Assembly: GCF_016429255.1 (NCBI RefSeq)
Contig: NZ_JAELUG010000002.1
Location: forward strand, 103,183-167,182
From: Rhizobium sp. ASV8
GTDB taxonomy: Bacteria > Pseudomonadota > Alphaproteobacteria > Rhizobiales > Rhizobiaceae
Reading direction: 5' to 3'
Length of the DNA stretch: 64,000 nucleotides
In this document: one piece after another, positions 9,122 through 17,163 of the stretch
Layout of the letters: each line of letters starts with the position of its first letter
Position numbering within the stretch: position 1 is the first letter of the stretch
Program-made: the position numbers and the translations under genes
Notes under the pieces: generated by a model
What the model was told of the DNA's origin: nothing
Seen by the model: only the letters and a program-made list of their open reading frames with translations
Databases searched by the model: none

Positions 9122-9160
9122 AAAGCTGGTTAGATATTTTATGAATACACCAGCTTTTTT
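9122..9160 (+). terminator. Orphan intrinsic terminator
   Basis: AAAGCTGGT (9122-9130) and ACCAGCTTT (9149-9157) form a 9-bp stem followed by a T run to 9160. No annotated plus-strand gene ends just upstream (the cyclase stops at 8798), and it lies 48 nt before a small ORF, so it could end an unannotated small RNA or act as an attenuator. Confidence 0.6.
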
Positions 9161-9207
9161 GTGTTAAGTGCGCCCCTTTAAGACAGCGACGGAGACTTCT
9201 CGCACTC

Positions 9208-9495
9208 ATGATTGAACTGACACCATCAAAGATCGCCGGATTGAAACTTGCGCACCAGGGAGACCTCTATCCGCAATCGGCGAAGAAATGGACGCACCAG
9301 AACGCGACCGTGACATATGCAAAAACGGACCGTTGGAAAGAACGTCCGCAGAAAATCAAGTTCATAAGCGATAAGACGCTGGAGGAACTGAAGGAGCTTG
9401 GCCTTCTGGAGCGCCTCAACCTCAACGAGGATGCCGGAAAAGATGCCTACACCATAACCATGGCCGGCAAGATCTGGCTTCTGAAGAACAAGTAG
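9208..9495 (+). CDS. Small hypothetical protein (95 aa)
   Basis: The 95-residue, lysine-rich protein begins MIELTPSKIAGLKLAHQGD and has no membrane segment or family I recognise. Its codon use is less GC-biased than neighbouring genes, and it contains Lys/Trp-rich parts (SAKKWTHQNATVTYAKTDRWKERPQKIKF) with a predicted helix-strand C-terminus (LLERLNLNEDAGKDAYTITMAGKIWLLKNK) that is reminiscent of a winged-helix wing. Ribosome site is weak (GGAG 16 nt upstream). It stands alone between the repeat/terminator region and the small-RNA region. It may be a recently acquired orphan; function unknown. Confidence 0.45.
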   Translation: MIELTPSKIAGLKLAHQGDLYPQSAKKWTHQNATVTYAKTDRWKERPQKIKFISDKTLEELKELGLLERLNLNEDAGKDAYTITMAGKIWLLKNK

Positions 9496-9980
9496 AGACA
9501 CACGACATTTTTGGTCGCCTCGCCGAACCATTGGTTTCACGGATGATGCCCTGCGATTGACACTTCGCAGAGATGGCGTTCCCGCGTTCGGAGAGGGCTT
9601 CATGGGTCGCTGAAATAGAACGCACCCATATCTGCCGCGATAGCCTCTCGGCACCATCAATTACCGGGCGAGCAATATTGATAGCGCGCTCGCTCGGGCA
9701 ATTTGGAAATCATATGAAATAGCGCTTTCCTTGGCCGTGTTCGGCCTGACGAACGGTCGCTGATCTTCGCCGTGGTGTGAGCGACCTCGCACAATTTGGC
9801 AAACAGGTTGACCAGCCGATGGTGGTTCGCGCGGATGCAGGCATCGGCGCGATAAGCCGCACCGCGTTTTGGATCGCGGCCGCGATCATGGCATGGCTTT
9901 GTCAAACAGCTGATCCACCCGTCAGGTAGTCTCCGGCGCGATCCACAGCGATAGGTGCAGGAAGGCCGCCAGCCAAAACG
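9496..9980. other. Gene-poor stretch, no supported gene
   Basis: About 485 nt without a convincing gene on either strand. A minus-strand frame at 9657-9905 (82 codons, Arg/Ala/His-rich, beginning MTKPCHDRGRDPKRG) has no ribosome site and no family I can name; its composition could fit the remains of a decayed mobile-element gene, but nothing proves it. Confidence 0.35.
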
Positions 9981-10130
9981 AAAAAAGCCTGCCGCGGGAG
10001 GAGGTGCGGCAGGCTTTTCGAAAACCGAACAGCGACTGGGAGGAGGAGTGCCGCTGTTCCTACAGACGTCCCTGGGAGGAGGAGTGGGCCGTCTGAATTC
10101 GAAGCGCCGCGGGAGGAGGTGCAGCGCTTC
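9981..10130 (-). ncRNA. Cuckoo-type sRNA array: four hairpins with CCUCCUCCC loops
   Basis: On the minus strand four consecutive hairpins each present CCTCCTCCC in the loop: 10101-10130 (arms GAAGCGC/GCGCTTC), 10063-10095 (CAGACG/CGTCTG), 10027-10059 (GAACAGCG/CGCTGTTC) and 9986-10015 (AGCCTGCCGC/GCGGCAGGCT). The stems differ in sequence but the loops are identical, so loop function is under selection. The last hairpin is followed by T6 and doubles as an intrinsic terminator. Alphaproteobacterial cuckoo RNAs (CcsR RNAs of Rhodobacter) have the same anti-Shine-Dalgarno loops and lie downstream of a DUF1127 gene, as here (10324-10470). Whether this is one four-hairpin RNA or processed two-hairpin units cannot be told. 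Confidence 0.82.
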
Positions 10131-10176
10131 AATGAGTGTTGTTATACTCGCACCCGCGAAAACTTCCAGAACTTAT

Positions 10177-10194
10177 GCTGCACTGCAGCTATGC
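10177..10194. promoter_or_regulatory. Conserved motif upstream of the sRNA array
   Basis: GCTGC-ACT-GCAGC (10177-10189) is a perfect palindrome inside GCACTGCAGCTATGC (10180-10194). The same 15-mer, with 14 matches, recurs at 10582-10596 upstream of the DUF1127 gene. CTGC-N3-GCAG resembles binding sites described for the polyhydroxyalkanoate regulator PhaR; that link is only by resemblance. Confidence 0.4.
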
Positions 10195-10256
10195 AAAAAA
10201 TGCAATCCTAAAGAACAACAGCGCTGAGCTGGCGGCAAATGCGCGTAAAACATGGT

Positions 10257-10292
10257 CCGCAAACGCAAAACGCCCGCATTCTCAGCGGGCGT
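10257..10292 (-). terminator. Intrinsic terminator after the DUF1127 gene
   Basis: On the minus strand an 8-bp perfect stem (ACGCCCGC 10270-10277 with GCGGGCGT 10285-10292) is followed by TTTTGCGTTTGC. It lies 32 nt past the DUF1127 stop and before the hairpin array, so the sRNAs are made either by read-through or from a promoter near 10180-10250. Confidence 0.75.
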
Positions 10293-10323
10293 CCGGTAAT
10301 CAAGATGACTGAATGCTATGCTA

Positions 10324-10470
10324 TTAGCGGCCCATTGCGGCGCGAGCAACGCTGCGGATATCAGCGCGAGCGATACCGAGGTCCTGCAATTCGCGGCTGG
10401 ACATGCGATCGAGTTCAGCTACGGTCTGACGGAACTTGCGCCAATTGTTGAAAGAGCGTGCGACGTTCAT
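10324..10470 (-). CDS. DUF1127 small protein
   Basis: The 48-residue protein MNVARSFNNWRKFRQTV...RSVARAAMGR starts at ATG 10470 with an AAAGGGG ribosome site; longer versions of the frame are not needed. It has the DUF1127 core: W-R, TxxELDRMSSRELQDLGIARADI, which is arginine-rich and similar to the C-terminal part of longer YjiS-type proteins. In Rhodobacter the DUF1127 protein encoded just before the CcsR sRNAs binds RNA and affects their turnover. The same gene order here suggests the same partnership, which is inference. Confidence 0.88.
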   Translation of the reverse strand: MNVARSFNNWRKFRQTVAELDRMSSRELQDLGIARADIRSVARAAMGR

Positions 10471-10541
10471 GATAATCCCCTTTCCTGAGGGCTTTCTGAC
10501 GTCGGCAACCTCTCTTGGTCCGGCGTCGTTTCGATGATTGG

Positions 10542-10596
10542 AATATAGGGCATTCAATCGATTTAAAAAAGCAACAATCCCGCACTGCACCTATGC
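10542..10596 (-). promoter_or_regulatory. Promoter region of the DUF1127 gene
   Basis: Reading the minus strand, TATATT (complement of 10542-10547) is a good -10 match 72 nt before the start codon; no strong -35 is seen. Upstream is GCATAGGTGCAGTGC (complement of 10582-10596), a near copy of the motif before the sRNA array, and next to it the palindrome GGAAT-ACGC-ATTCC (10597-10610). Confidence 0.4.
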
Positions 10597-10710
10597 GGAA
10601 TACGCATTCCTTTGACATCGTCGGAAGCTGATGGGTATTTTTTAGGCTCTCAGAAGCTCTATCGAAACATACGGCTCGCCAGCAGATAGCCATCGGCATC
10701 TCGCACTTCG

Positions 10711-12486
10711 TCAATGACCCGAAATGGAGGTCGCCGGCATTTCCGAGGGACAAAGCTGAATGATTGCCTGGCGCACCTGTTCGACATCGACAGGCTTGTG
10801 CAACAGCAGATGGCCGCTTGCCGCAACGTCCTTCAGCCGCTCCGGCGAGGTATCGCCCGTAAGGATCACCGCTGGCACGGATCGGCCGAGATGCAAGCGC
10901 ATCTGCTTGATCGCATCCAATCCGGTCGTGCCGGCTTCCAGCCGATAGTCGGTAATGATGAGATCGATCGGCGCATGGTCACTTCCCCCCACCGCATGCG
11001 CGAAACATGCTTCCGCCGCCGAACGTCCAGGATAGACCCGGTAACCCAAAGTCCTCAACAGAAGGCTGATCGCTTCAAGACCGTCACGCTCGTCGTCAAT
11101 CACAGCGATCCCAATCGATTCATCTTCGTCACTCCGATCGACATCGATTGCAATGTGAGCATTGGCGGAAACCGCTATCGGCACGGTGATGGAAAACATC
11201 GACCCCTGCCCCTCCCTCGAGATCATCCTTAGCGGATGCTCGAGAAGTTGAGCCGTACGACGCACAATCGCAAGCCCCAATCCAAGCCCCTGAGCGCGAT
11301 CACGGGCCGGATTTTGCAGCTGAACGAACTCCTCGAACACCGCTTTCTGCTGATCCGCAGGAATACCGGCCCCGGTATCCCAAACCTGAATTTCCACGGC
11401 GGCGCCACGACGACGACAACCAAGCAGAACATGTCCTTTCGCGGTATATCGAAACGCGTTCGAAAGGAGATTGGCGAGGATGCGCTTCAGCGTAATCGGA
11501 TCGCTGTCAATCCATCGATCGCTATCGACCACCCGCCATCCCAGGTTCCTCTCTTTTGCAATGCCGCCGAATTCATCGCGAAGATCGGCGAAAAGCTTCC
11601 TGAGAGAAACCGGTTCCTTCGCGACGACGACGACGCCGGCATCAAGCCGCGAAATATCGAGCAAGGCATCGAGCAGTCCGCTGAGATTGCCGACGATGGA
11701 TTTTGCCCTGTCGGCGAGGTTGCGTGCATCCTTGGCGTGCACATCACCGCGTCGACCCAAGATGGAGAGCGTGGATACGAGCAGGCTGAGAGCATGTGTC
11801 GGTTGGCGCAGATCGTGGCTGGCGGCTGCGAGGAAACGCGTCTTCGCCCTGTCCGCCGTCTGCGCCTTGTCGCGCTCCTCTTGAAGATGCTCGACCAATT
11901 CTTCATTTTCCAATCGCAACGCGACGGTCTCGCGAAGCATGCGGTAGGTGATGCGGCAGTAATTGAGGTTGATTATCACAAGGGAAACAAGCAGGAACAG
12001 GAATGCACCTGCCATCTCGCTTTCACCGATGATGCAACGCAACCCTATCGGCACCACAGTGATCAAAATCGAGCCGACGAGCGCCGGTGGAAAGGCGGAG
12101 AGCGACGGCACCGTACCGCAGACCAGACCCGTCAGAACGATAACGGTGAAGGAAAGCACGATCGGCGACTCCGGAAGAAAGCCGACCCAGCCAAGAAGCC
12201 CCCACAGCAGACCCGAGATCCAGGAAAAGGCAGCCGCAAGCCATGCCCATCGCAATATCGACCGGCTGTCGTTTCGTGCCCGGCGAAAGAAGCGGCGGGA
12301 GGCGATGACACGAATACCGGTCAAGAAATACAGGGCGCCCAGCCAGCCGAACAGCCAGCCCGAGGAAACAGCCGACTTCAGAATATAAACGGCGGCAAGC
12401 GAAATAGCGATGTTGGAGATAACAACCCCATAGGAGTTGCGATACAGGAGCTCGACCAGAGCCCGGCGTATCTTGTCTTCCTGCAT
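10711..12486 (-). CDS. Membrane hybrid histidine kinase with C-terminal receiver
   Basis: This 591-residue sensor starts at the ATG at 12486, which has GGAGGG 4 nt upstream; the frame extends 10 codons further. Six or so hydrophobic segments (residues about 20-180) are followed by a coiled coil, a HisKA domain with H224 in AAASHDLRQPTHAL, an HATPase_c domain (LLSNAFRYT, DTGAGI, GLGLGLAI) and a receiver (DDE near 464, phosphoacceptor D513 in LIITDYRL, LTGD, HKP). The H-box type HDLRQP is shared with the FixL-like hybrid kinases that pair with NarL/FixJ regulators. It is divergent from such a regulator (12613), its probable partner. The signal is unknown. Confidence 0.9.
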   Translation of the reverse strand: MQEDKIRRALVELLYRNSYGVVISNIAISLAAVYILKSAVSSGWLFGWLGALYFLTGIRVIASRRFFRRARNDSRSILRWAWLAAAFSWISGLLWGLLGWVGFLPESPIVLSFTVIVLTGLVCGTVPSLSAFPPALVGSILITVVPIGLRCIIGESEMAGAFLFLLVSLVIINLNYCRITYRMLRETVALRLENEELVEHLQEERDKAQTADRAKTRFLAAASHDLRQPTHALSLLVSTLSILGRRGDVHAKDARNLADRAKSIVGNLSGLLDALLDISRLDAGVVVVAKEPVSLRKLFADLRDEFGGIAKERNLGWRVVDSDRWIDSDPITLKRILANLLSNAFRYTAKGHVLLGCRRRGAAVEIQVWDTGAGIPADQQKAVFEEFVQLQNPARDRAQGLGLGLAIVRRTAQLLEHPLRMISREGQGSMFSITVPIAVSANAHIAIDVDRSDEDESIGIAVIDDERDGLEAISLLLRTLGYRVYPGRSAAEACFAHAVGGSDHAPIDLIITDYRLEAGTTGLDAIKQMRLHLGRSVPAVILTGDTSPERLKDVAASGHLLLHKPVDVEQVRQAIIQLCPSEMPATSISGH

Positions 12487-12612
12487 GCGTCCCTCCGCTT
12501 TACCGAGTCGCTCCATAAGCGGATTTTTCCCGGCAGGGTTGATTTATAGGTAACCTGTTTCACATTAACTAGCGGCCAAGAGTGCCAGGCGCCATCCGAG
12601 AGTAGCAACAGA

Positions 12613-13272
12613 ATGAACCGCACAACTAAAGTCATCATAGCCGACGACCATGCGATCGTGCGCGAAGGGCTGAAGCTGCTCATCTCGACCGTCGAAAACG
12701 TTGCGGTTGTCGGCGAAGCAGCCAACGGCGAGGCCCTCCTTGGGCTTTTGCAAGATGCTCGTGCCGATGTATTGGTCCTTGATCTCGGCATGCCGGGGGT
12801 GGTGGGCATTCACTTTATTTCCACCATCAGAGAGCTTGCGCCTCGCCTGAAGATCCTGATGCTGACGGCGAATATAGAGCCGCGAACCGTGCGCGCTGCG
12901 CTCGATGCCGGTGCCAGCGGCTATCTGACCAAGGACGGCGACCCTGAGGAAATCGCAGCCGCCATCGATGCGGTGCGAAGCGGCGGAACTTATCTGGCAA
13001 AGTCGATCAGATTTGCGGTCGATCAACCGGAGCGGCGGAACAAGGCGCCGACGGCTGAAGAAATCGTCTCGCCCATTCCGCTGACCTTGAGAGAGAAACA
13101 GATCCTGCTTTTGTCGGCACAGGGTCAAACCGCCCGACAGATGGCGGAACGTCTCGGCATCAGCGTCCTGACGGCTCGCAAGCACCGGGAAAACCTGATG
13201 CGCAAACTCGATCTCCACAGCTCCGCCGAAGTCACGGCCTACGCTGTCCGCCTCGGCATGCCGGCTGGCTGA
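12613..13272 (+). CDS. NarL/FixJ-family response regulator
   Basis: This 219-residue regulator has a receiver domain (acidic D11/D12, phosphoacceptor D57 in VLVLDLGMPG, T in MLTA, K in LTKDG) and a LuxR-type HTH at about 155-205 (LTLREKQILLLSAQGQTARQMAERLGISVLTARKHRENLMRKLDLHS). All receiver residues are present. It is transcribed away from the hybrid kinase with 126 nt between starts, so both may share a controlled promoter region. Targets are unknown; the exporter gene downstream (13483) is a possible one. Confidence 0.9.
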   Translation: MNRTTKVIIADDHAIVREGLKLLISTVENVAVVGEAANGEALLGLLQDARADVLVLDLGMPGVVGIHFISTIRELAPRLKILMLTANIEPRTVRAALDAGASGYLTKDGDPEEIAAAIDAVRSGGTYLAKSIRFAVDQPERRNKAPTAEEIVSPIPLTLREKQILLLSAQGQTARQMAERLGISVLTARKHRENLMRKLDLHSSAEVTAYAVRLGMPAG

Positions 13273-13482
13273 AATTTGCACATTTCTCTCCCGCGCGGTT
13301 CTCGTCTGTGCGTTTTCCTGACGGAAACCACATACGCGGCTGTCTGGCCGCGCTGAAATACGGCAAGCGTCGTATATGCCGCGATATCGCTCAAGAGTAG
13401 TTCCCTGAGCAAGCGGTGCCTTGGCTATCCGCTTAGGTCGCTCCGGTAGAGGAGAGCGGTCTGCCAAAGCGGAGGATACGCC

Positions 13483-14100
13483 ATGCCATCATTGGAACAC
13501 TGGACCTCGTTTGCCATCGCGACGGTTCTCTTCGCCTGCATGCCCGGCCCCGCAATGCTTTATATGACCGCACAAACCCTGGCGCACGGAACGCGCGCCG
13601 GACTGAAGGCGGCGCTCGGTATTCATCTCGGCTGCTATTTTCACATCGTCGTCGCCGCCGTCGGCCTCGCAGCTCTCCTCGACGAGGCTCCGGCAGTCTA
13701 TGCGATCATCAAGCTTGTGGGAGCCGCTTATCTGATCTGGCTCGGAGCCACGATGCTCTTGGGATGCAACAAGCATTCGACCGAAACCATAGATAGAAAA
13801 TCTGCCGTGCTTCGCGACAGCGTTTTCGTCGAGGTTCTCAACCCCAAGACAGCGCTCTTCTTTCTGACATTCCTGCCGCAATTCGTGGATCCAGGCGCGA
13901 CCATGCCGATTTCCATGCAGTTTCTTGTCCTCGGTGTCATCGTCAACATCGTGCTCTCTGCGGCGGACGTAGCGGCGGTCGGCGTGGCATCCCTCACGCT
14001 TGGCCGATTTGCCAATGTCGGCGGCGGGAAACTGATGCCGAGAACCTGCGGTTCCATTCTGATCGTCCTCGGCTTTGCCTTGGCAAGGCAGCATGCGTGA
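13483..14100 (+). CDS. LysE/RhtB-family translocator
   Basis: This is a 205-residue inner-membrane protein with about six hydrophobic segments. It carries LysE family motifs: ACMPGPAMLYMTAQTLAHGTRAGL near the N-terminus and FVEVLNPKTALFFLTFLPQFVD near residue 120. The family exports amino acids, homoserine lactone or other small metabolites. GGAGG precedes the ATG. The gene is followed after 22 nt by the DUF1194 gene with its own ribosome site, so the two may be cotranscribed. Confidence 0.88.
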   Translation: MPSLEHWTSFAIATVLFACMPGPAMLYMTAQTLAHGTRAGLKAALGIHLGCYFHIVVAAVGLAALLDEAPAVYAIIKLVGAAYLIWLGATMLLGCNKHSTETIDRKSAVLRDSVFVEVLNPKTALFFLTFLPQFVDPGATMPISMQFLVLGVIVNIVLSAADVAAVGVASLTLGRFANVGGGKLMPRTCGSILIVLGFALARQHA

Positions 14101-14122
14101 TCGAATAGGAAGGAGTAGCGGC

Positions 14123-15001
14123 ATGATGCGGTGGCCAAATCTCCTTGAGGCGTCCCATGCTGGCTCGCCGGTCCGTACGAAGAGGTATCCCCCTCTCCCG
14201 AGCGCCGTCGCATCGCTTGCTGCTATCATGATAACAATCGGCGCTTCTGCCGAGCGGAGCACCGCCTCCACGGCGGAGCCGGCAACCGTAGACGCGGCAA
14301 TCGTGCTGGCGGTCGATACTTCCGCCTCGATCGACCCGGCTCAAGCCGACTTCCAGCGCGAAGGGCATGCGGCGGCACTACGATCCAGTGAAGTCCGCGC
14401 CGCAATCGAAAATGGCATGACCGGCTGCATTGTCGTCACCTATGTCGAATGGGCTGGGATAGGCGAGCTGAATACAGTCTTGCCATGGACCAAACTGTGC
14501 AACGCATCGGATCTGGACGCTGCAGCCGATGTCATTCTTCGTGGCGGCGACAATGGTTTTCAGCGCAAAGGTCGCGGCAGGACCTCTCTCTCATTTGCCA
14601 TCGATATCAGCGCATTCCTGCTCGAGCGCTCGCCCGAGCACGCCAAGAGGAAAGTCATCGACTTATCCTCCAACGGCACCAACAACGATGGTTCGCCGGT
14701 AGCTCCAAGGCGTCAGGCTGCGCTGGAAAAAGGCTATATCATCAATGCCATCGCCATTGCGCCCAGCGAATCCGGAATTGCAGACGATCTTCCGGACTAT
14801 TATCGGCGGGAAGTAATTGGTGGCCCCGGTTCCTTCGTGATCGCCCCGCACCGCATCGAGGACTACGCGACCGCGATGCGGCGAAAGCTCGTGCTGGAGA
14901 TCGCGGGCTTGATGCCGCATGCATTCGGCTGTGAAGCCGAACGGCATTCAATCGCCGTCATGCCCCTGCCGGCAACCGCCGACACTATCTGCGTGCAATA
15001 G
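14123..15001 (+). CDS. DUF1194 domain protein (VWA-like, exported)
   Basis: The protein has 292 residues starting at ATG 14123, which has AAGGAG 8 nt upstream; a start at 14075 would overlap the exporter gene. An N-terminal hydrophobic segment (about 28-42, ASLAAIMITIGAS) suggests export. The body has AIVLAVDTSASIDPAQADFQREGHAAAL, a MIDAS-like DxSxS motif, and IVVTYVEWAG, and it matches the DUF1194 family of von Willebrand factor A-like proteins common in Rhizobiales. Function is unknown; the fold suggests metal-dependent protein binding in the periplasm. Confidence 0.85.
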   Translation: MMRWPNLLEASHAGSPVRTKRYPPLPSAVASLAAIMITIGASAERSTASTAEPATVDAAIVLAVDTSASIDPAQADFQREGHAAALRSSEVRAAIENGMTGCIVVTYVEWAGIGELNTVLPWTKLCNASDLDAAADVILRGGDNGFQRKGRGRTSLSFAIDISAFLLERSPEHAKRKVIDLSSNGTNNDGSPVAPRRQAALEKGYIINAIAIAPSESGIADDLPDYYRREVIGGPGSFVIAPHRIEDYATAMRRKLVLEIAGLMPHAFGCEAERHSIAVMPLPATADTICVQ

Positions 15002-15021
15002 AGCGCCCCTGCAGGACAGCA

Positions 15022-17163
15022 TCACGCGTTCCTGCGCTTGCCTTCCAGAAGGTCGAGGATGGAGTTTGCGGCATGGAGCACATTCGTGCCGGGGCCAAAA
15101 ACCGCACTCACGCCATGCTCGAGCAGAAAATCGTAGTCCTGGCGCGGAATGACGCCGCCGACCACGACGATGACCTGATCGGCGCCCTTCTCCTTCAACG
15201 CTTCGACGAGTTGGGGCGCAAGCGTCTTATGCCCGGCGGCAAGCGAGGACATGCCGATCACCTGAACCTTTTCCTTGACGGCAAGGTCTGCGGCTTCGTC
15301 CGGCGTCTGGAACAGCGGGCCGGCCACCACGTCGAAGCCGACGTCGCCGAAGGCCGAGGCAATGACCTTCGCGCCGCGATCGTGACCATCCTGCCCGAGC
15401 TTTGCCACCATGATCTTCGGCTTGCGGCCGAGCGATGCGGCGACATCGGAGAGGCGGTTGCTGAGCGTCACCAGCTCAGGATCGCCGGCATAGGCGGCAC
15501 CATAGATATCGCTGACAACCTGGGGGACGGCTGAGTGATCGCCGAAAACGGTACGCATGGCGTCGGAAATCTCGCCGACCGTCGCGCGGGCGCGGGCCGC
15601 ATCGACGGCGGCCTCCAGGATATTGCCTTCGCCCGTCGCTGCGACTGTCTTCAGACGCTCGAGAGCCTGCCCGACCTCGACGCTATCCCGGCGCCTGCGC
15701 GTCTCTTCGATGCGCTTGATCTGGGCGCTGCGGACGGCGGCGTTGTCGATCGCCAGGATCTCGATCTCCTCCTCCGTTTCCAGCCGATACTTGTTGACGC
15801 CGACGATGACTTCATCGCCCCGGTCGACGGCCGCCTGACGTCGCGTCGCCGCCTCCTCGATCAGCCGCTTCGGTAAGCCGTCGTTGACGGCCTTGGTCAT
15901 GCCGCCCAGCGCTTCCACCTCCTCGATCAGCGCCCAGGCCTTGTCGGCCAGTTCGTTGGTGAGGCTTTCGACGTAATAGGAGCCTGCGAGCGGATCCACG
16001 ACATTCGTCACGCCTGTCTCATGCTGAAGGATGAGCTGGGTGTTGCGGGCGATGCGCGCCGAAAATTCCGTCGGCAGGGCAATCGCCTCGTCGAAGGAGT
16101 TGGTGTGCAGGGACTGCGTGCCGCCAAGCACCGCGGACATGGCCTCGAAGGCGGTACGAATGATGTTGTTGTATGGGTCCTGTTCCTGCAGCGAGACGCC
16201 TGATGTCTGGCAGTGCGTTCGCAGCATTAGCGACGATGGCTTGGCCGGCTTGAATTCTTCCATGATGCGCGTCCAGAGCAGGCGCGCCGCCCGCAACTTT
16301 GCTGCCTCCATGAAGAAATTCATGCCGATGGCGAAGAAGAAGGACAGGCGGCCGGCGAAATCGTCGACATTCAGCCCCTTGGCCAGCGCCGCGCGCACAT
16401 ATTCGCGTCCGTCGGCGAGCGTGAAGGCTAGCTCCTGCACCAGCGTCGCTCCGGCCTCCTGCATGTGATAGCCGGAGATCGAGATGGAATTGAACTTCGG
16501 CATCTCCTTGGCCGTATATTCGATAATGTCGGCAACTATCCGCATCGAGGGCTCGGGCGGGTAGATGTAGGTGTTGCGGACCATGAACTCCTTCAGAATA
16601 TCATTCTGAATCGTGCCCGAAAGTGCGGCACGCGGCACGCCCTGCTCCTCGCCGGCAACGATGAAATTTGCCAGGATCGGGATGACGGCCCCGTTCATGG
16701 TCATCGAGACGGAGACCTTCTCCAACGGTATGCCGTCGAAGAGGATCTTCATGTCCTCGACGGAATCGATCGCCACACCGGCCTTGCCGACGTCCCCGAC
16801 CACTCGCGGATGATCGCTGTCATAGCCGCGATGAGTGGCAAGATCGAAGGCGACGGAGACACCCTGCTGACCGGCGGCGAGCGCCTTGCGATAGAAGGCG
16901 TTGGAGGCCTCGGCGGTGGAGAAGCCGGCATATTGGCGGATCGTCCAGGGACGGCCGGCATACATGGTGGCGCGCGGGCCTCTCGTGAACGGTGCAAAGC
17001 CGGGCAGAGATGAGAGGTGCGGCAGGTCTGCCGTATCCGCTTCGGTATAGAGCGGCTTGACCGCTATTCCCTCGGGCGTTTCCCAGGTGAGCGTCTCAGG
17101 CGATGCCTTGAGCTCCTTCTCGGCCAGAGAAGCCCATTCCTCTAGGGATCGTTCAACCATCAT
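15022..17163 (-). CDS. scpA: Methylmalonyl-CoA mutase (B12-dependent)
   Basis: This 713-residue single-chain mutase converts (R)-methylmalonyl-CoA to succinyl-CoA, the last step of propionyl-CoA assimilation. The TIM-barrel catalytic domain includes [15 protein letters not shown] and [19 protein letters not shown], and the C-terminal cobalamin domain has [16 protein letters not shown] with the DxHxxG adenosylcobalamin ligand motif. Length fits the homodimeric form. The start overlaps the stop of the biotin carboxylase gene by 4 nt (ATGA), so it is translationally coupled and the last gene of the operon. The methylmalonyl-CoA epimerase is not in this cluster. Confidence 0.95.
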   Translation of the reverse strand: MMVERSLEEWASLAEKELKASPETLTWETPEGIAVKPLYTEADTADLPHLSSLPGFAPFTRGPRATMYAGRPWTIRQYAGFSTAEASNAFYRKALAAGQQGVSVAFDLATHRGYDSDHPRVVGDVGKAGVAIDSVEDMKILFDGIPLEKVSVSMTMNGAVIPILANFIVAGEEQGVPRAALSGTIQNDILKEFMVRNTYIYPPEPSMRIVADIIEYTAKEMPKFNSISISGYHMQEAGATLVQELAFTLADGREYVRAALAKGLNVDDFAGRLSFFFAIGMNFFMEAAKLRAARLLWTRIMEEFKPAKPSSLMLRTHCQTSGVSLQEQDPYNNIIRTAFEAMSAVLGGTQSLHTNSFDEAIALPTEFSARIARNTQLILQHETGVTNVVDPLAGSYYVESLTNELADKAWALIEEVEALGGMTKAVNDGLPKRLIEEAATRRQAAVDRGDEVIVGVNKYRLETEEEIEILAIDNAAVRSAQIKRIEETRRRRDSVEVGQALERLKTVAATGEGNILEAAVDAARARATVGEISDAMRTVFGDHSAVPQVVSDIYGAAYAGDPELVTLSNRLSDVAASLGRKPKIMVAKLGQDGHDRGAKVIASAFGDVGFDVVAGPLFQTPDEAADLAVKEKVQVIGMSSLAAGHKTLAPQLVEALKEKGADQVIVVVGGVIPRQDYDFLLEHGVSAVFGPGTNVLHAANSILDLLEGKRRNA

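Noticed and set aside
9996..10120. Four GGGAGGAGG tracts on the plus strand as strong ribosome sites or a minisatellite
   Set aside because: None is followed by a start codon and credible gene, and each sits exactly in the loop of a distinct hairpin, so the minus-strand sRNA reading fits better.
11236..12549. 437-codon plus-strand frame opposite the histidine kinase
   Set aside because: Shadow frame; the kinase on the minus strand has all H, N and G boxes.
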